Of a stretch of 64,000 bases of DNA, positions 45,286 to 54,038 are shown one piece after another. The notes under the pieces are model-generated. The model did no database searches. It was not told the DNA's origin and saw only the letters and a list, made by a program, of their open reading frames with translations. Position numbers and translations under genes: made by a program. Position 1 is the stretch's first letter; every line of letters starts with the position of its first letter. Source of the stretch: an uncultured bacterium (lineage in GTDB: Bacteria > DRYD01); assembly GCA_937139605.1 (NCBI GenBank), contig CAKZQG010000026.1, forward strand, positions 1-64,000. Direction: 5' to 3'.

Positions 45286-47982
45286 TTATTGATTAATAAT
45301 AGAGATAGTACCGGAAAATGCGTCAAGTTCTACGATATCGTTATCTTTAAGGATAGAGCAAGCGTTTTTAACCCCAACGATAGTAGGGATCCCCATCTCC
45401 CTTGCTACTATAGCAGTATGAGATAAAATACTCCCTTTTTCTATAATTAATCCAGAAATAGAAGGGAATAACAGAGTCCAACCAGGATCAGTAAATTTAG
45501 CTACCAATATCTCCCCATTTAAACTATTTAAAAGCTTATCCAATTGTTCCAAGTTATCTACTACCTTAACTTTAGCTTTTACTTTTCCACTACAAGCCAC
45601 AACCCCCCTTAAAACATTACCCTCCACTTTTAAACTACTAGGCTTTATAGATAAATAAACCTCACTAAAAGTTTCAAACCTATCTGGTAATTCAATATCC
45701 TTATATTTATCAAATTCTATCTTCCTTAATTTAATTAATTCATTTAAGTTAAATATAGTAGATTTACCAAAAGCATAATCCCAAATTTCATCCCATTCCA
45801 AAAAGAATATATCATCTTTATTACTTAAAATCCCTTTCTTAACCCATCTGTTAGAAATAACATTTAAAATATCCTTAACAATAGAATAAGCATAAGTTCT
45901 TGCTAATCTTTGTTCTTCTCTGTTTTTCATGGTGTTTATAGCTATTTTTAAAAAAAATAAATAAATCCCATACTTAAAAACCCCCAACTTCTTTCTTAAT
46001 AATTTAAGTTCATTATCAATACCTATAGTTTCTTTAGAATCATTATTTTTATTTTCATTCTGATTTTGGTTTAGTTTATCATCTTGAATCAAATAGTTTT
46101 TAATTAAAGAGAAAAGGTAAGTAGGATCTTCTTGTAAAGTTTTAGTTTCTAATTTTAATTCTCCTATTACTCTTGAACCATATTCGTTAATATAATCATC
46201 TATTTTATCAAAAATATCTTTTAAATCTGGGGATAACTCTAAATTATCTTTATTTTTATATAATTGTATAATATTTTTAGTATCAATAAAAGTTTGGGTT
46301 AAATTTTTAGTAATTATCTGTTTAGTTATTTCTAATAATTTTTTAATAGGTAAAGTAGTTTTAATAGCTCCTGTTTTAGAGAGTAATTTAATATGAGTAT
46401 TAGGATCTATTTTAAAGATGTTATTAATTTTTTTGAGAATTCCAAAAGAAATCATTACATATAAATCATTAATAATAGGAGCTTTCCAATTAAATAATAT
46501 TTTTTCCTCTAATTCTTTATAAATTTCAAATAATTCAAAAGTATTCATTTTATTTAATTTATTAGTTTTTTTTAGGTTTAAGTACTTATTATAAACATCA
46601 TAAAAATTATCTAGAAATTTTTTTATTTTTTGTTTTAAAGTGATGAAATTAATAAACATTTTAAAATAAAGTTTTAATGAATTTAATATACCATAAAAAT
46701 TTTTTTTATGGTTAATGTTAAGTCGTTGTTTAACTCCCATCATATCTTCCATAAACTCTTTATTTTGATTAAATAATGGTAATAAACTAAGTAATTCATA
46801 CCAACTAAGGAGATTATAATATACTCTATAATAAATAAAGCCTAGCATACTATCAAATAGATATCTATTTTTAAAAATAGTTTTCCTATCAAGGCCCATT
46901 AACTCACAAAACTGTTGATAAACAGAACTATAAGCTTTTCTGATAAAAGAGAAAGTCATAGGAGTAGTTATCCCTGGATAACTTTCAACTATATTAGAAT
47001 TATCCCAAATCCTATAATTGCTTATTTCAATATTAGTAATATACCGTGTTTGAAGGATATAAATCTTATTATCTTTTATACAAAATTCTATATCCATAAA
47101 ATTATTATAAAATTCTTCTATTTTTAGGGATATTTCAGCTAACTTTAAAAGTTGCTCATCACTAAGAGTAGGTTTATTATCATCTTCATAAGTTTTAAAT
47201 AAAATCTCTTTTTGTTTAGATACAATATAATTATCAGAGTTTAATTTTCCAGAAACCAATCCTTCTCCTAACCCAAAAACAGAATTGATAACAATATTAT
47301 TAGTATTATTAACAGGATCAAAGGTAAAAATAACTCCGGATATATCAGGCTCTATCATCTCTTGAACAATCACAGCAATAGAATCCTCAAAGGGATCCCT
47401 GTTAGACTGTAATTTATAATTAATTGATTTAGGCGAAAAAATAGATACTATACAATTAAAAACAGAATTAAAATAATCTTGATAATTTTTAATATTTAGG
47501 AATGTTTCCATTTGCCCTGCATAAGATTTTTCTAAACTATCTTCAGAAATAGCAGAAGATCTAATAGCTAAAATTTTATTCTCTATATAAGCTTTATCTA
47601 TTATCTCTTTTATTTCCTTATTATCAAAAAAAATCTGTTTAATATAATTTCTTAGATATTCTGCTTTCTCTAAAATTTCAGATAAATCCTTAGGTTCTAA
47701 TTTAGAAAACTCTCTAAGGTTTTGGATCTTAAATTCTTTTATAATTTCTTTTATATGATTATAGATAAAATCATAAAAGAAATTAGTAGTTATTATCTTA
47801 AAATACGGAACTTCAATATTATCAAGATTTTTTAAATTTGATTCTTTTAATAATTTAGTAATTTTAATTAATCCTAATCCCTTTCCTCCTACTAATTTAA
47901 CCAATTGAATATCATTTGATAAAAGATTATCTATCTTAATAATATCATTTTGATCTAAAATATACATTTTAAAAATATCCAT
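45286..47982 (-). CDS. PEP synthase / rifampin phosphotransferase-like dikinase
   Basis: These enzymes split ATP to AMP, pass phosphate to a swivelling His and then to a substrate. The 898-residue protein has the N-terminal ATP-grasp domain with LVGGKGLGLIKI and ILAIRSSAISEDSLEKSYAG. A long helical middle (about 340-760) follows, then the His domain at the end, GSILSHTAIVAREMGIPTIV. It lacks the PEP/pyruvate TIM barrel of true PEP synthase. This three-part layout resembles rifampin phosphotransferase, so the substrate is some other molecule. The UbiA and polyprenol-kinase-like genes directly upstream suggest an isoprenoid or lipid substrate, which is inference. Confidence 0.82.
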   Translation of the reverse strand: MDIFKMYILDQNDIIKIDNLLSNDIQLVKLVGGKGLGLIKITKLLKESNLKNLDNIEVPYFKIITTNFFYDFIYNHIKEIIKEFKIQNLREFSKLEPKDLSEILEKAEYLRNYIKQIFFDNKEIKEIIDKAYIENKILAIRSSAISEDSLEKSYAGQMETFLNIKNYQDYFNSVFNCIVSIFSPKSINYKLQSNRDPFEDSIAVIVQEMIEPDISGVIFTFDPVNNTNNIVINSVFGLGEGLVSGKLNSDNYIVSKQKEILFKTYEDDNKPTLSDEQLLKLAEISLKIEEFYNNFMDIEFCIKDNKIYILQTRYITNIEISNYRIWDNSNIVESYPGITTPMTFSFIRKAYSSVYQQFCELMGLDRKTIFKNRYLFDSMLGFIYYRVYYNLLSWYELLSLLPLFNQNKEFMEDMMGVKQRLNINHKKNFYGILNSLKLYFKMFINFITLKQKIKKFLDNFYDVYNKYLNLKKTNKLNKMNTFELFEIYKELEEKILFNWKAPIINDLYVMISFGILKKINNIFKIDPNTHIKLLSKTGAIKTTLPIKKLLEITKQIITKNLTQTFIDTKNIIQLYKNKDNLELSPDLKDIFDKIDDYINEYGSRVIGELKLETKTLQEDPTYLFSLIKNYLIQDDKLNQNQNENKNNDSKETIGIDNELKLLRKKLGVFKYGIYLFFLKIAINTMKNREEQRLARTYAYSIVKDILNVISNRWVKKGILSNKDDIFFLEWDEIWDYAFGKSTIFNLNELIKLRKIEFDKYKDIELPDRFETFSEVYLSIKPSSLKVEGNVLRGVVACSGKVKAKVKVVDNLEQLDKLLNSLNGEILVAKFTDPGWTLLFPSISGLIIEKGSILSHTAIVAREMGIPTIVGVKNACSILKDNDIVELDAFSGTISIINQ

Positions 47983-48026
47983 AATTACCGCCCCTTTAAT
48001 TATTTAATTATTTATTTTAATAATCA

Positions 48027-49001
48027 CTACTTTTTAAGTAAAATACCCGTTAAGGAAACTAAAATTGTAACTAAATAAAACAAAAATATTAATAAATATC
48101 CAATATTTTTTGATATTTTAATAACTTTATGGTTAATAGAAACATTTTTTTTACTTAAAAAAGAAAACAATATAGTAAAATAAGAAATAATTAATATACT
48201 AAAAGAAAAAAGATTTATTAATACAGGAGAAATTAAATAAAGTAGGAAAAAAATTAAAATAAAGATAATAGAGTAATGTAGAATAAGGGTTTTAGTATAT
48301 CCTAAGTTGTTTATGTAGGAATCTTGGAAGCCTTCTTGATTAGGTAATAACATTTTTCTGGAAAATTCAAATATATTAGAAACAACCCAGTTAAAAGCTG
48401 CAAAAATAAAATAATCAAATTTTATCTGATAAAAATTAGCAAAAGAAATATATATAGGAATTAAAATCATAATAACAGCATGTAAAAAAGCATATAACAC
48501 CATTTTTTTCCTTAGCCATTCTCTTAAAAAAAACTCCTTATACATTAAAAATGAATAAAAAATAACAATAGATAAAATAAAAACAGTTTTAAAATTTAAG
48601 AACAAATTAATAAATAATTCAAAAAAAATAACTAAAATAGCTAAGTTTTTAGCTTGATTTATTGTAATTAATCCCCTAACTAAAGGCCTATTAGGATGAA
48701 TTAATTTATCTGTTTGATAATCTTTTATTTCATCAAAAATTCTTAAATGAAAGAAAACTAAAACAACCGTTAAAAAACTAATAACTAAATTAAATAAAAA
48801 ATTAAAATTATAAAAATGAGATAAATTAGTATGTTGGTAAATAGATTTAAAAGCGAATAAAAAGCAAGCTAAAAAGAAAATAATTATAAAAGGTAAATGT
48901 TCATTTAAAGGGAATCTTTCTTTTATAAAGATCCCCCACTTTTTTAAATGTTCCCTAAAAGAATTATTAAAAGATTTTTTTAAATTATTATTGTTATCCA
49001 T
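48027..49001 (-). CDS. UbiA-family prenyltransferase
   Basis: UbiA enzymes join a polyprenyl chain to an aromatic or glycerol-phosphate acceptor in the membrane. The 324-residue protein has eight or nine hydrophobic helices. The first Asp-rich motif appears as DEIKDYQTDKLIHPNRPLVR (about 92-111), a normal spelling for the family. The second motif is less clear (about 218-230, NQEGFQDSYINNLGYTK). It has an extended, charged N-terminal 35 residues. The gene is 4 bp downstream of the kinase-like gene and 44 bp upstream of the dikinase gene, so the three form one operon. Confidence 0.82.
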   Translation of the reverse strand: MDNNNNLKKSFNNSFREHLKKWGIFIKERFPLNEHLPFIIIFFLACFLFAFKSIYQHTNLSHFYNFNFLFNLVISFLTVVLVFFHLRIFDEIKDYQTDKLIHPNRPLVRGLITINQAKNLAILVIFFELFINLFLNFKTVFILSIVIFYSFLMYKEFFLREWLRKKMVLYAFLHAVIMILIPIYISFANFYQIKFDYFIFAAFNWVVSNIFEFSRKMLLPNQEGFQDSYINNLGYTKTLILHYSIIFILIFFLLYLISPVLINLFSFSILIISYFTILFSFLSKKNVSINHKVIKISKNIGYLLIFLFYLVTILVSLTGILLKK

Positions 49002-49005
49002 AAAG

Positions 49006-50313
49006 TTATAGTTTTAGATTAATAAATAAGTAGTATAAAATAACGCCAAAAAATATTAGAATATTTCTAATAAAAAATCGGTGCTTTTCTAAATTAATTT
49101 TTCTAAACTCTATAAAAGAATCTAACATAATTAAAAATAAAGTTATAATTAAAAACAAATGTAAATAATTCAACAGATTAGATACCATAAATACAGGAAA
49201 AATAACAATAGTAAAAAATCCCAATAAATTTAGAATTCTTTTTAAGATATGAAGTTTTTTAGAATAATTAAATAAATAATTAAAGATGAAAATAGCTTGC
49301 CAAGAAATAACAGATAAAAATATAAAAAATATCTCGTTAATTAAACTATAATTAAAATGTATAAAAAAAGAAATGATAATACTAAAAAAAGTAGTAAATA
49401 TAACAGAATTTACATCATATTTATAATTTAACTTACTTACAAAAGCAATTAAAAAAAATATAATTTCAAAATAAAAAAGGGTAAAAAAGTAATAAATATT
49501 AGTTAAAGCAAAACAAGTATAATTAACAATAATCATAACAATTATTCCACTAATTGTAATAATCTTTGTATTATAAAACAAAATAAATGTAATAAAAATA
49601 ATGATAAATAAAGATAGAATTAAATAGATTAGATAATTTACATCTAAATTGGATAATCGTTGTAGTAAAAATAAAACCCCTAAGGGAATAAATATATTAT
49701 CAGTCCCATATATTGATATTAGCTCTAACATAGTTATTAAAATAGCTATAATAAAGGAAATAAGGATAATATTTAATAAATGGAAATTAGAGAATAAAAT
49801 CAAAGGGATTTTAATGGATAAAAAAGTCATAATAAAAAAAATAAGAGAGCCTTCTAAGGTTTTAAAATCCTGTTCAATAGGTATTTTAATTTTCCCATAT
49901 TTTTTTCCGATTATTGCAGCTAAAGCATCCGATAACGCTAACACTAATAAAGATATCAAATAAAAATAATATTCTTTGCTAAATATAAAAACTAAATATA
50001 TACTCATAGGAAATAAGATTTCTCCAATAGTTTTCCTATCTATATCAACTACACTTTTTAATAAACTATCTTTATTTTTATAAAATTTAAATATAAAAAT
50101 AAATATACTAAAAAAAATAGATAAAAATAGTAAAGTTAAATGGTTAGAAATAATAAAAGGGAAGCTTAAAGCAAAAAGAGAAGAAAAAATATGTACAAAT
50201 TTCCGAGATAACTCAACATCAAACCTCTTATATATTATCTTACCTATAAAAAATATAATAAATAGTACAGAAAAAATTAAGACAATTGCTAATAAATCAT
50301 TTTTTATTAACAT
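49006..50313 (-). CDS. Dolichol/phytol kinase-like membrane protein
   Basis: The N-terminal half matches phytol/dolichol kinases and CTP-dependent polyprenol kinases: ELSRKFVHIFSS (about 34-45), VDIDRKTIGEILFPMSIYL and ALSDALAAIIGKKYGK (about 124-139), then DFKTLEGSLIFF, which are the substrate and CTP-binding motifs. Seven or so helices lie here. The C-terminal half (about 225-435) adds another seven hydrophobic helices without motifs, making the protein about twice the usual length; it may be a fused membrane domain. It starts the dikinase operon beside the origin-like region. Confidence 0.78.
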   Translation of the reverse strand: MLIKNDLLAIVLIFSVLFIIFFIGKIIYKRFDVELSRKFVHIFSSLFALSFPFIISNHLTLLFLSIFFSIFIFIFKFYKNKDSLLKSVVDIDRKTIGEILFPMSIYLVFIFSKEYYFYLISLLVLALSDALAAIIGKKYGKIKIPIEQDFKTLEGSLIFFIMTFLSIKIPLILFSNFHLLNIILISFIIAILITMLELISIYGTDNIFIPLGVLFLLQRLSNLDVNYLIYLILSLFIIIFITFILFYNTKIITISGIIVMIIVNYTCFALTNIYYFFTLFYFEIIFFLIAFVSKLNYKYDVNSVIFTTFFSIIISFFIHFNYSLINEIFFIFLSVISWQAIFIFNYLFNYSKKLHILKRILNLLGFFTIVIFPVFMVSNLLNYLHLFLIITLFLIMLDSFIEFRKINLEKHRFFIRNILIFFGVILYYLFINLKL

Positions 50314-50436
50314 ATTTACATATTAGTTATCTATTTTATATATTTTTTATATTTTTATCATAAACCTTTAACAATTTTTTTTGGCATTTTTTGCTATTTT
50401 TTTATTTTTTTATTTTTTTCAACTTTAAGGTAGGTA

Positions 50437-50574
50437 TTTAAGTCCAAAAAGAGCTCTTTAAATCACAAGAAAGCGTTTAAATTCAATAAAAATATTAAAA
50501 CCCAAAAACTATTAAAACAAAAAAATATTAAAACAAAAAGAAATTATTTAAATTTAAAAGGAACTATTTAAACC
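50437..50574. repeat. Degenerate relatives of the 20-bp repeat
   Basis: On the minus strand units such as TTTAAAGAGCTCTTTTTGGA, GTTTTAATAGTTTTTGG and TTTAAATAGTTCCTTTTA recur every 17-21 bases. They resemble the repeat of 1-332 but run in the opposite direction. The match is loose, and low complexity could explain part of it. Confidence 0.4.
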
Positions 50575-50587
50575 ATTTTAGTTTTTT

Positions 50588-51908
50588 TAAATTTATTTGT
50601 TAAAAATTTGTAAATTTATTCATTAAAAGTATTTTTTAAGTGTGTTTTTTTATTGACTTTTGTCAATTTTTTTTGACATATTTTTAGAATTTTTTTTAAA
50701 ATTTCATAGATTGTAAAATTTGTAAAAAATATATTACAAAATTGTAAAAAACTTGTTAATAAAATCAACTTTATTGACTTTTGTCAATATCGATTTTTCC
50801 ACATTGACTTTTGTCAATTTTTTTTGGCATTTTTTTACAAAAAATTTTACAAAAATGATTCTCTTTAGGAATTTCCCTTGTTAAAAATTTGTTAACTAAT
50901 TTGTTAAAAATTTGTAAAATACCCTTTTTTATTGACTTTTATCAATTTTTTTTGATATTTACTTTTTCCATCTCTAAATGTAAAATTTGTAAAAATTATT
51001 TTACAAAATTATTAAAATTTTGTTAATAAAAATCAATTTTATTATCTTTTTTAAAAATTTAAAAAAATATTGACTTTTGTCAATTTTTTTCAATATTTTT
51101 TAATATTTTTTAAAAAATTTACTTTTTTCTTAAAAAAAATATTATTTTTTATTGACTTTTATCAACTTTTTTGTATATTTTTTTATCATTTTTTCAAAAA
51201 AATTTTTTCAAAATTTTTCAAAAAAAAATTTTGTTAAAAATTTGTTAACTAATTTGTTAAAAAATTGTTAAATGATTTTTTTATTGACTTTTGTCAACTT
51301 TTTTGACTATTATTTTTTTATATTTCTAAATGTAAAATTTGTAAAAAATATATTGCAAAATTGTTAAAAACTTGTTAATAAAATCAACTTTATTGACTTT
51401 TGTCAACTTTTTTGATATTTTTTATTTTTTTTAACAAAAAATAAAATTCCAAAAAATTTTTTAAAAAATTTTTTTTGTTAAAAATTTGTAAACTGATTTG
51501 TAAAAAAATTGTTAACACCTATTTTTATTGACTTTTGTCAATTTTTTTTGACATATTTTTAATAAATTTTTATATATTTCCTAATGTAAAATTTGTAAAA
51601 AATATATTACAAAATTGTAAAAATTTTGTTAATAAAAACCAATTTTATTTATTTTTTTTAAAATATTGACTTTTATCAACTTTTTTTATATTTTTTTATT
51701 TTTTTCAATATCTCAATAAAAAAAATATTATTTTTTTCAAAAAAAATGCCCTTTTTTATTGACTTTTATCAATTTTTTTTGATATTTTTTAAGTCTTCTT
51801 TTTTATATAAATTTTTTTCAAAATTTTTAAAAAAAATTATTTGTTAAAAATTTGTTAACTAATTTGTTAAAAAATTGTTAAATACCCTTTTTTGTTGACT
51901 TTTATCAA
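50588..51908. repeat. Compound long repeats with TTGACTTTTGTCAA palindromes
   Basis: Four to five copies of a block of roughly 245-365 bp follow each other. Each contains a TTTGTTAACTAATTTGTTAAA-type element (near 50588, 50879, 51231, 51475, 51838) and a TGTAAAATTTGTAAAAAATA element (50710, 50978, 51329, 51580). One or more copies of TTGAC-TTTT-(G/A)TCAA are also present. Palindromes start at 50653, 50774, 50804, 50932, 51070, 51152, 51284, 51393, 51528, 51666, 51759 and 51895. No gene is present. The block leads directly into the DnaA-box cluster and looks like an iteron array. Confidence 0.85.
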
Positions 51909-51969
51909 TTTTTTTATATATTTTTTTAAATTTTTCCCAATTTTTTTATTTTTTTTACAAAAAATAAAG

Positions 51970-52292
51970 TTATCCACATACCCATATAAAGTTATCCACA
52001 TTTATCCCCAAAGTTATCCACATTTTATCCACATGTGGATAAATTATATTAATTTTGTGGAAAAATTCCATTTTTTTGTGGATAACTATGTGGAAAAATT
52101 GTGGATAACTCCCAAAGGTTAAAAAAATTATCCACATATTTTTTAAGTTATCCACATCTTATCCACATACCCCCATCCTTATAAACCCTTGATAATACTA
52201 ATTCTAAAAAAGTTTTCCACAAATGTGGATAAATATACTACTACTAAATAATATATTTATATAATATTATAGTAGTAAATGAACTACTACTA
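51970..52292. other. oriC: Putative chromosomal origin (DnaA-box cluster, DnaA-trio, AT-rich unwinding element)
   Basis: Eleven perfect DnaA boxes occur: forward TTATCCACA at 51970, 51992, 52014, 52025, 52128, 52148 and 52159, and reverse TGTGGATAA at 52034, 52077, 52100 and 52224. Three one-mismatch boxes lie at 52056, 52089 and 52213. Right after the last box, ACTACTACTA (52237-52246) matches a DnaA-trio in the orientation seen in Bacillus subtilis. An AT-only tract (52247-52269) follows, then TAGTAGTA and a second CTACTACTA (52284-52292). Nearly all genes for 50 kb to the left point leftward, as leading-strand genes would. dnaA is not adjacent; dnaB is 46 kb away. Confidence 0.9.
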
Positions 52293-52558
52293 AAAATAAA
52301 AATTTTTCAATTTTAGAAAAAATAACAATTAAGGAGAAAATATAAACACTAATAGGACTTTTTATAACTATATGGGGTTATTAAAGTAATTTAATTTTTT
52401 TTGGAAGTTAAATATAAAAACTAAGCCGGGGTTTAGGAGTTATTTAAATTTTAGATAGTGTATCTAATGTTATGGGTATATGCTCTTTTGTTGTGAGTTT
52501 ATAGTTTTTTAAATTTAAAAGTGGGTTTATGGGGGTGGAGCCCATTTTTAGGGGGGGG

Positions 52559-52664
52559 TTATTTTAACTTCCTAATGGGGTATGGGGCGAAGCCACATTG
52601 TTAGGGGGGTTTTAGGGGGTTATTTTAACCCCCTAATGGGGTATGGGGCGAAGCCCCATTGTTA
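52559..52664. repeat. Duplicated GC-rich hairpin element
   Basis: Two 45-bp copies (52559-52602 and 52620-52664) share CTAATGGGGTATGGGGCGAAGCC and a TTATTTTAAC start. Each holds GGGGCGAAGCCCC (an 'a' replaces one C in the first copy), a tight hairpin with a GAAG loop, and the pair TTAGGGGGTTA/TAACCCCCTAA spans the junction as an 11-bp stem. A third partial relative is at 52521-52550. The right copy overlaps the stop of the Rieske gene, so it may act as terminator. Its base composition stands out sharply. Confidence 0.8.
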
Positions 52665-52994
52665 AAAAAGTATATAAATTTTATTATTTTCGATTTTAGT
52701 TTTAAATATATTAATGGGTGTAACTGCAGGCATTCTAAGGGCTTTACCTGTTTCTAAATCAAATATTGCTCCATGATGAGAACATTCTATTGTTTTTTTA
52801 GATTCATTAATGTTTCCATCTTCTAAACTTTTTTCATCATGACTGCATTTATTTTCTATACAGAATATAGCGTTCCCTATTTTTATAATTAATATTTCTA
52901 AGTTATCTGCTAGTTTTTTCTTGATTTTATTAGTATTTTTTAGTTCATCTATAGTTGCTATTTCTATCCAGGTATTGGATGTATTTAAACTCAT
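52662..52994 (-). CDS. Rieske [2Fe-2S] ferredoxin-like protein
   Basis: A small Rieske-type electron carrier, as in ring-hydroxylating dioxygenase ferredoxins or nitrite reductase small subunits. The 110-residue protein has the cluster ligands in CSH (50-52) and CSHHGAIFDL (71-80), that is, C-x-H and C-x2-H. There are no extra disulfide cysteines. No oxygenase or nitrite reductase partner is nearby, so the partner is unknown. It lies just right of the origin-like region and ends in the GC-rich hairpin repeat. Confidence 0.9.
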   Translation of the reverse strand: MSLNTSNTWIEIATIDELKNTNKIKKKLADNLEILIIKIGNAIFCIENKCSHDEKSLEDGNINESKKTIECSHHGAIFDLETGKALRMPAVTPINIFKTKIENNKIYILF

Positions 52995-53042
52995 TATAAT
53001 CTCCCTCCTCCTTTATTTTTAATATTTTTATTTTTAATATTT

Positions 53043-54038
53043 TTATATTAGCATATATTTAATAACGGTTTCAGAGGGTAGGAATTTTTTTAAGTAATTT
53101 TCTAATTTTGTTAAGATAATATTATTTTCTGGCATTCTAAAATATAATGACGGAGTTTCTTCTGTTAAGCTTAATATAAAACTAGTTATAGTATCAAGGT
53201 AATTATTTGAATTAGAATTAGATATATTTTCTATTCTTAAGATTGAATTAGATTTTAAAATATTATAAAAATTAATGGAATTAAAAGAAAATGGATTAAA
53301 ATAAAAAGTATTAACTTTAAGATCTGTATAGTTTATTTCTAGGTAAGCTGTTCTGTTTTGATAGGGTAGGTTATATAGATATTTATCTAAATTAATTTCT
53401 AAGTTTTGTTGTTCTATATATTTATAATAATTTTCTTGTTGGTTTTTTATTAAACCTATTACTCTTTCTGAGTTGATTGTTTTTATTATATTTTTTAATT
53501 TTAAGATATTACCGTCTGATATTATAAAAGAGTTATTATTAAATTTATAATGAAATAGAGAGTAAATATAGAATGATTCTAAGGAAAGCATTAGGTAGGT
53601 AGTATAATTTTCTAAGTATTCATTTATAGGCCAAGTAAAATCTGAATTTATCTCAAAAAAAACTATGAACATATTAGTTCTATTTAAATCAATATTTTTT
53701 AATATTGTATTTAAGTTTTCAACACTTTTTAAAATATCTATATTTTCTATTAATATATATTCTTTAATATAGTTTTTTAAGAGTTTTGGAAGATTTTGGC
53801 GATAATACGAACTTAAACAATAAAAAATAAAAGGATTCCCAAATTGCAACCTTTCTTTTACTATTGATACATATCCAATAACTGTTAAAAATACAAATTT
53901 ATCTATATCATAAAAAAAACTTTTTTTTACCCCATCTACTATGTAATAATTAAATTCTTTGTAATTAATGTTTTTATTGATTTTATAATAGCTTAGGTTT
54001 TCTAATAAATTTACTTTTATATTAGGTTTTATTGTCAT
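53043..54038 (-). CDS. Hypothetical protein, 331 aa, coupled to csaB
   Basis: I do not recognise this family with confidence. The protein is soluble. A block near residue 170-205, SFIISDGNILKLKNIIKTI followed by RVIGLIKNQ, is faintly like the nuclease NurA (Asp-Gly then a later hydrophobic VIG-K), and TAYLEINYTDLKVNTFYFN could be a following strand. This is suggestive only. The gene overlaps the upstream pyruvyltransferase gene by 17 bp and so is translationally coupled to it. Confidence 0.6.
   Translation of the reverse strand: MTIKPNIKVNLLENLSYYKINKNINYKEFNYYIVDGVKKSFFYDIDKFVFLTVIGYVSIVKERLQFGNPFIFYCLSSYYRQNLPKLLKNYIKEYILIENIDILKSVENLNTILKNIDLNRTNMFIVFFEINSDFTWPINEYLENYTTYLMLSLESFYIYSLFHYKFNNNSFIISDGNILKLKNIIKTINSERVIGLIKNQQENYYKYIEQQNLEINLDKYLYNLPYQNRTAYLEINYTDLKVNTFYFNPFSFNSINFYNILKSNSILRIENISNSNSNNYLDTITSFILSLTEETPSLYFRMPENNIILTKLENYLKKFLPSETVIKYMLI

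Noticed and set aside
49649-49963. Forward ORF of 104 residues inside the dolichol-kinase-like gene
   Set aside because: Antisense shadow of a membrane protein; no start signal and no homology visible.
51892-52155. Short ORFs on both strands in the origin block
   Set aside because: They read through DnaA boxes (IHI, YPHV, CGQL-like text) and have no coding character.
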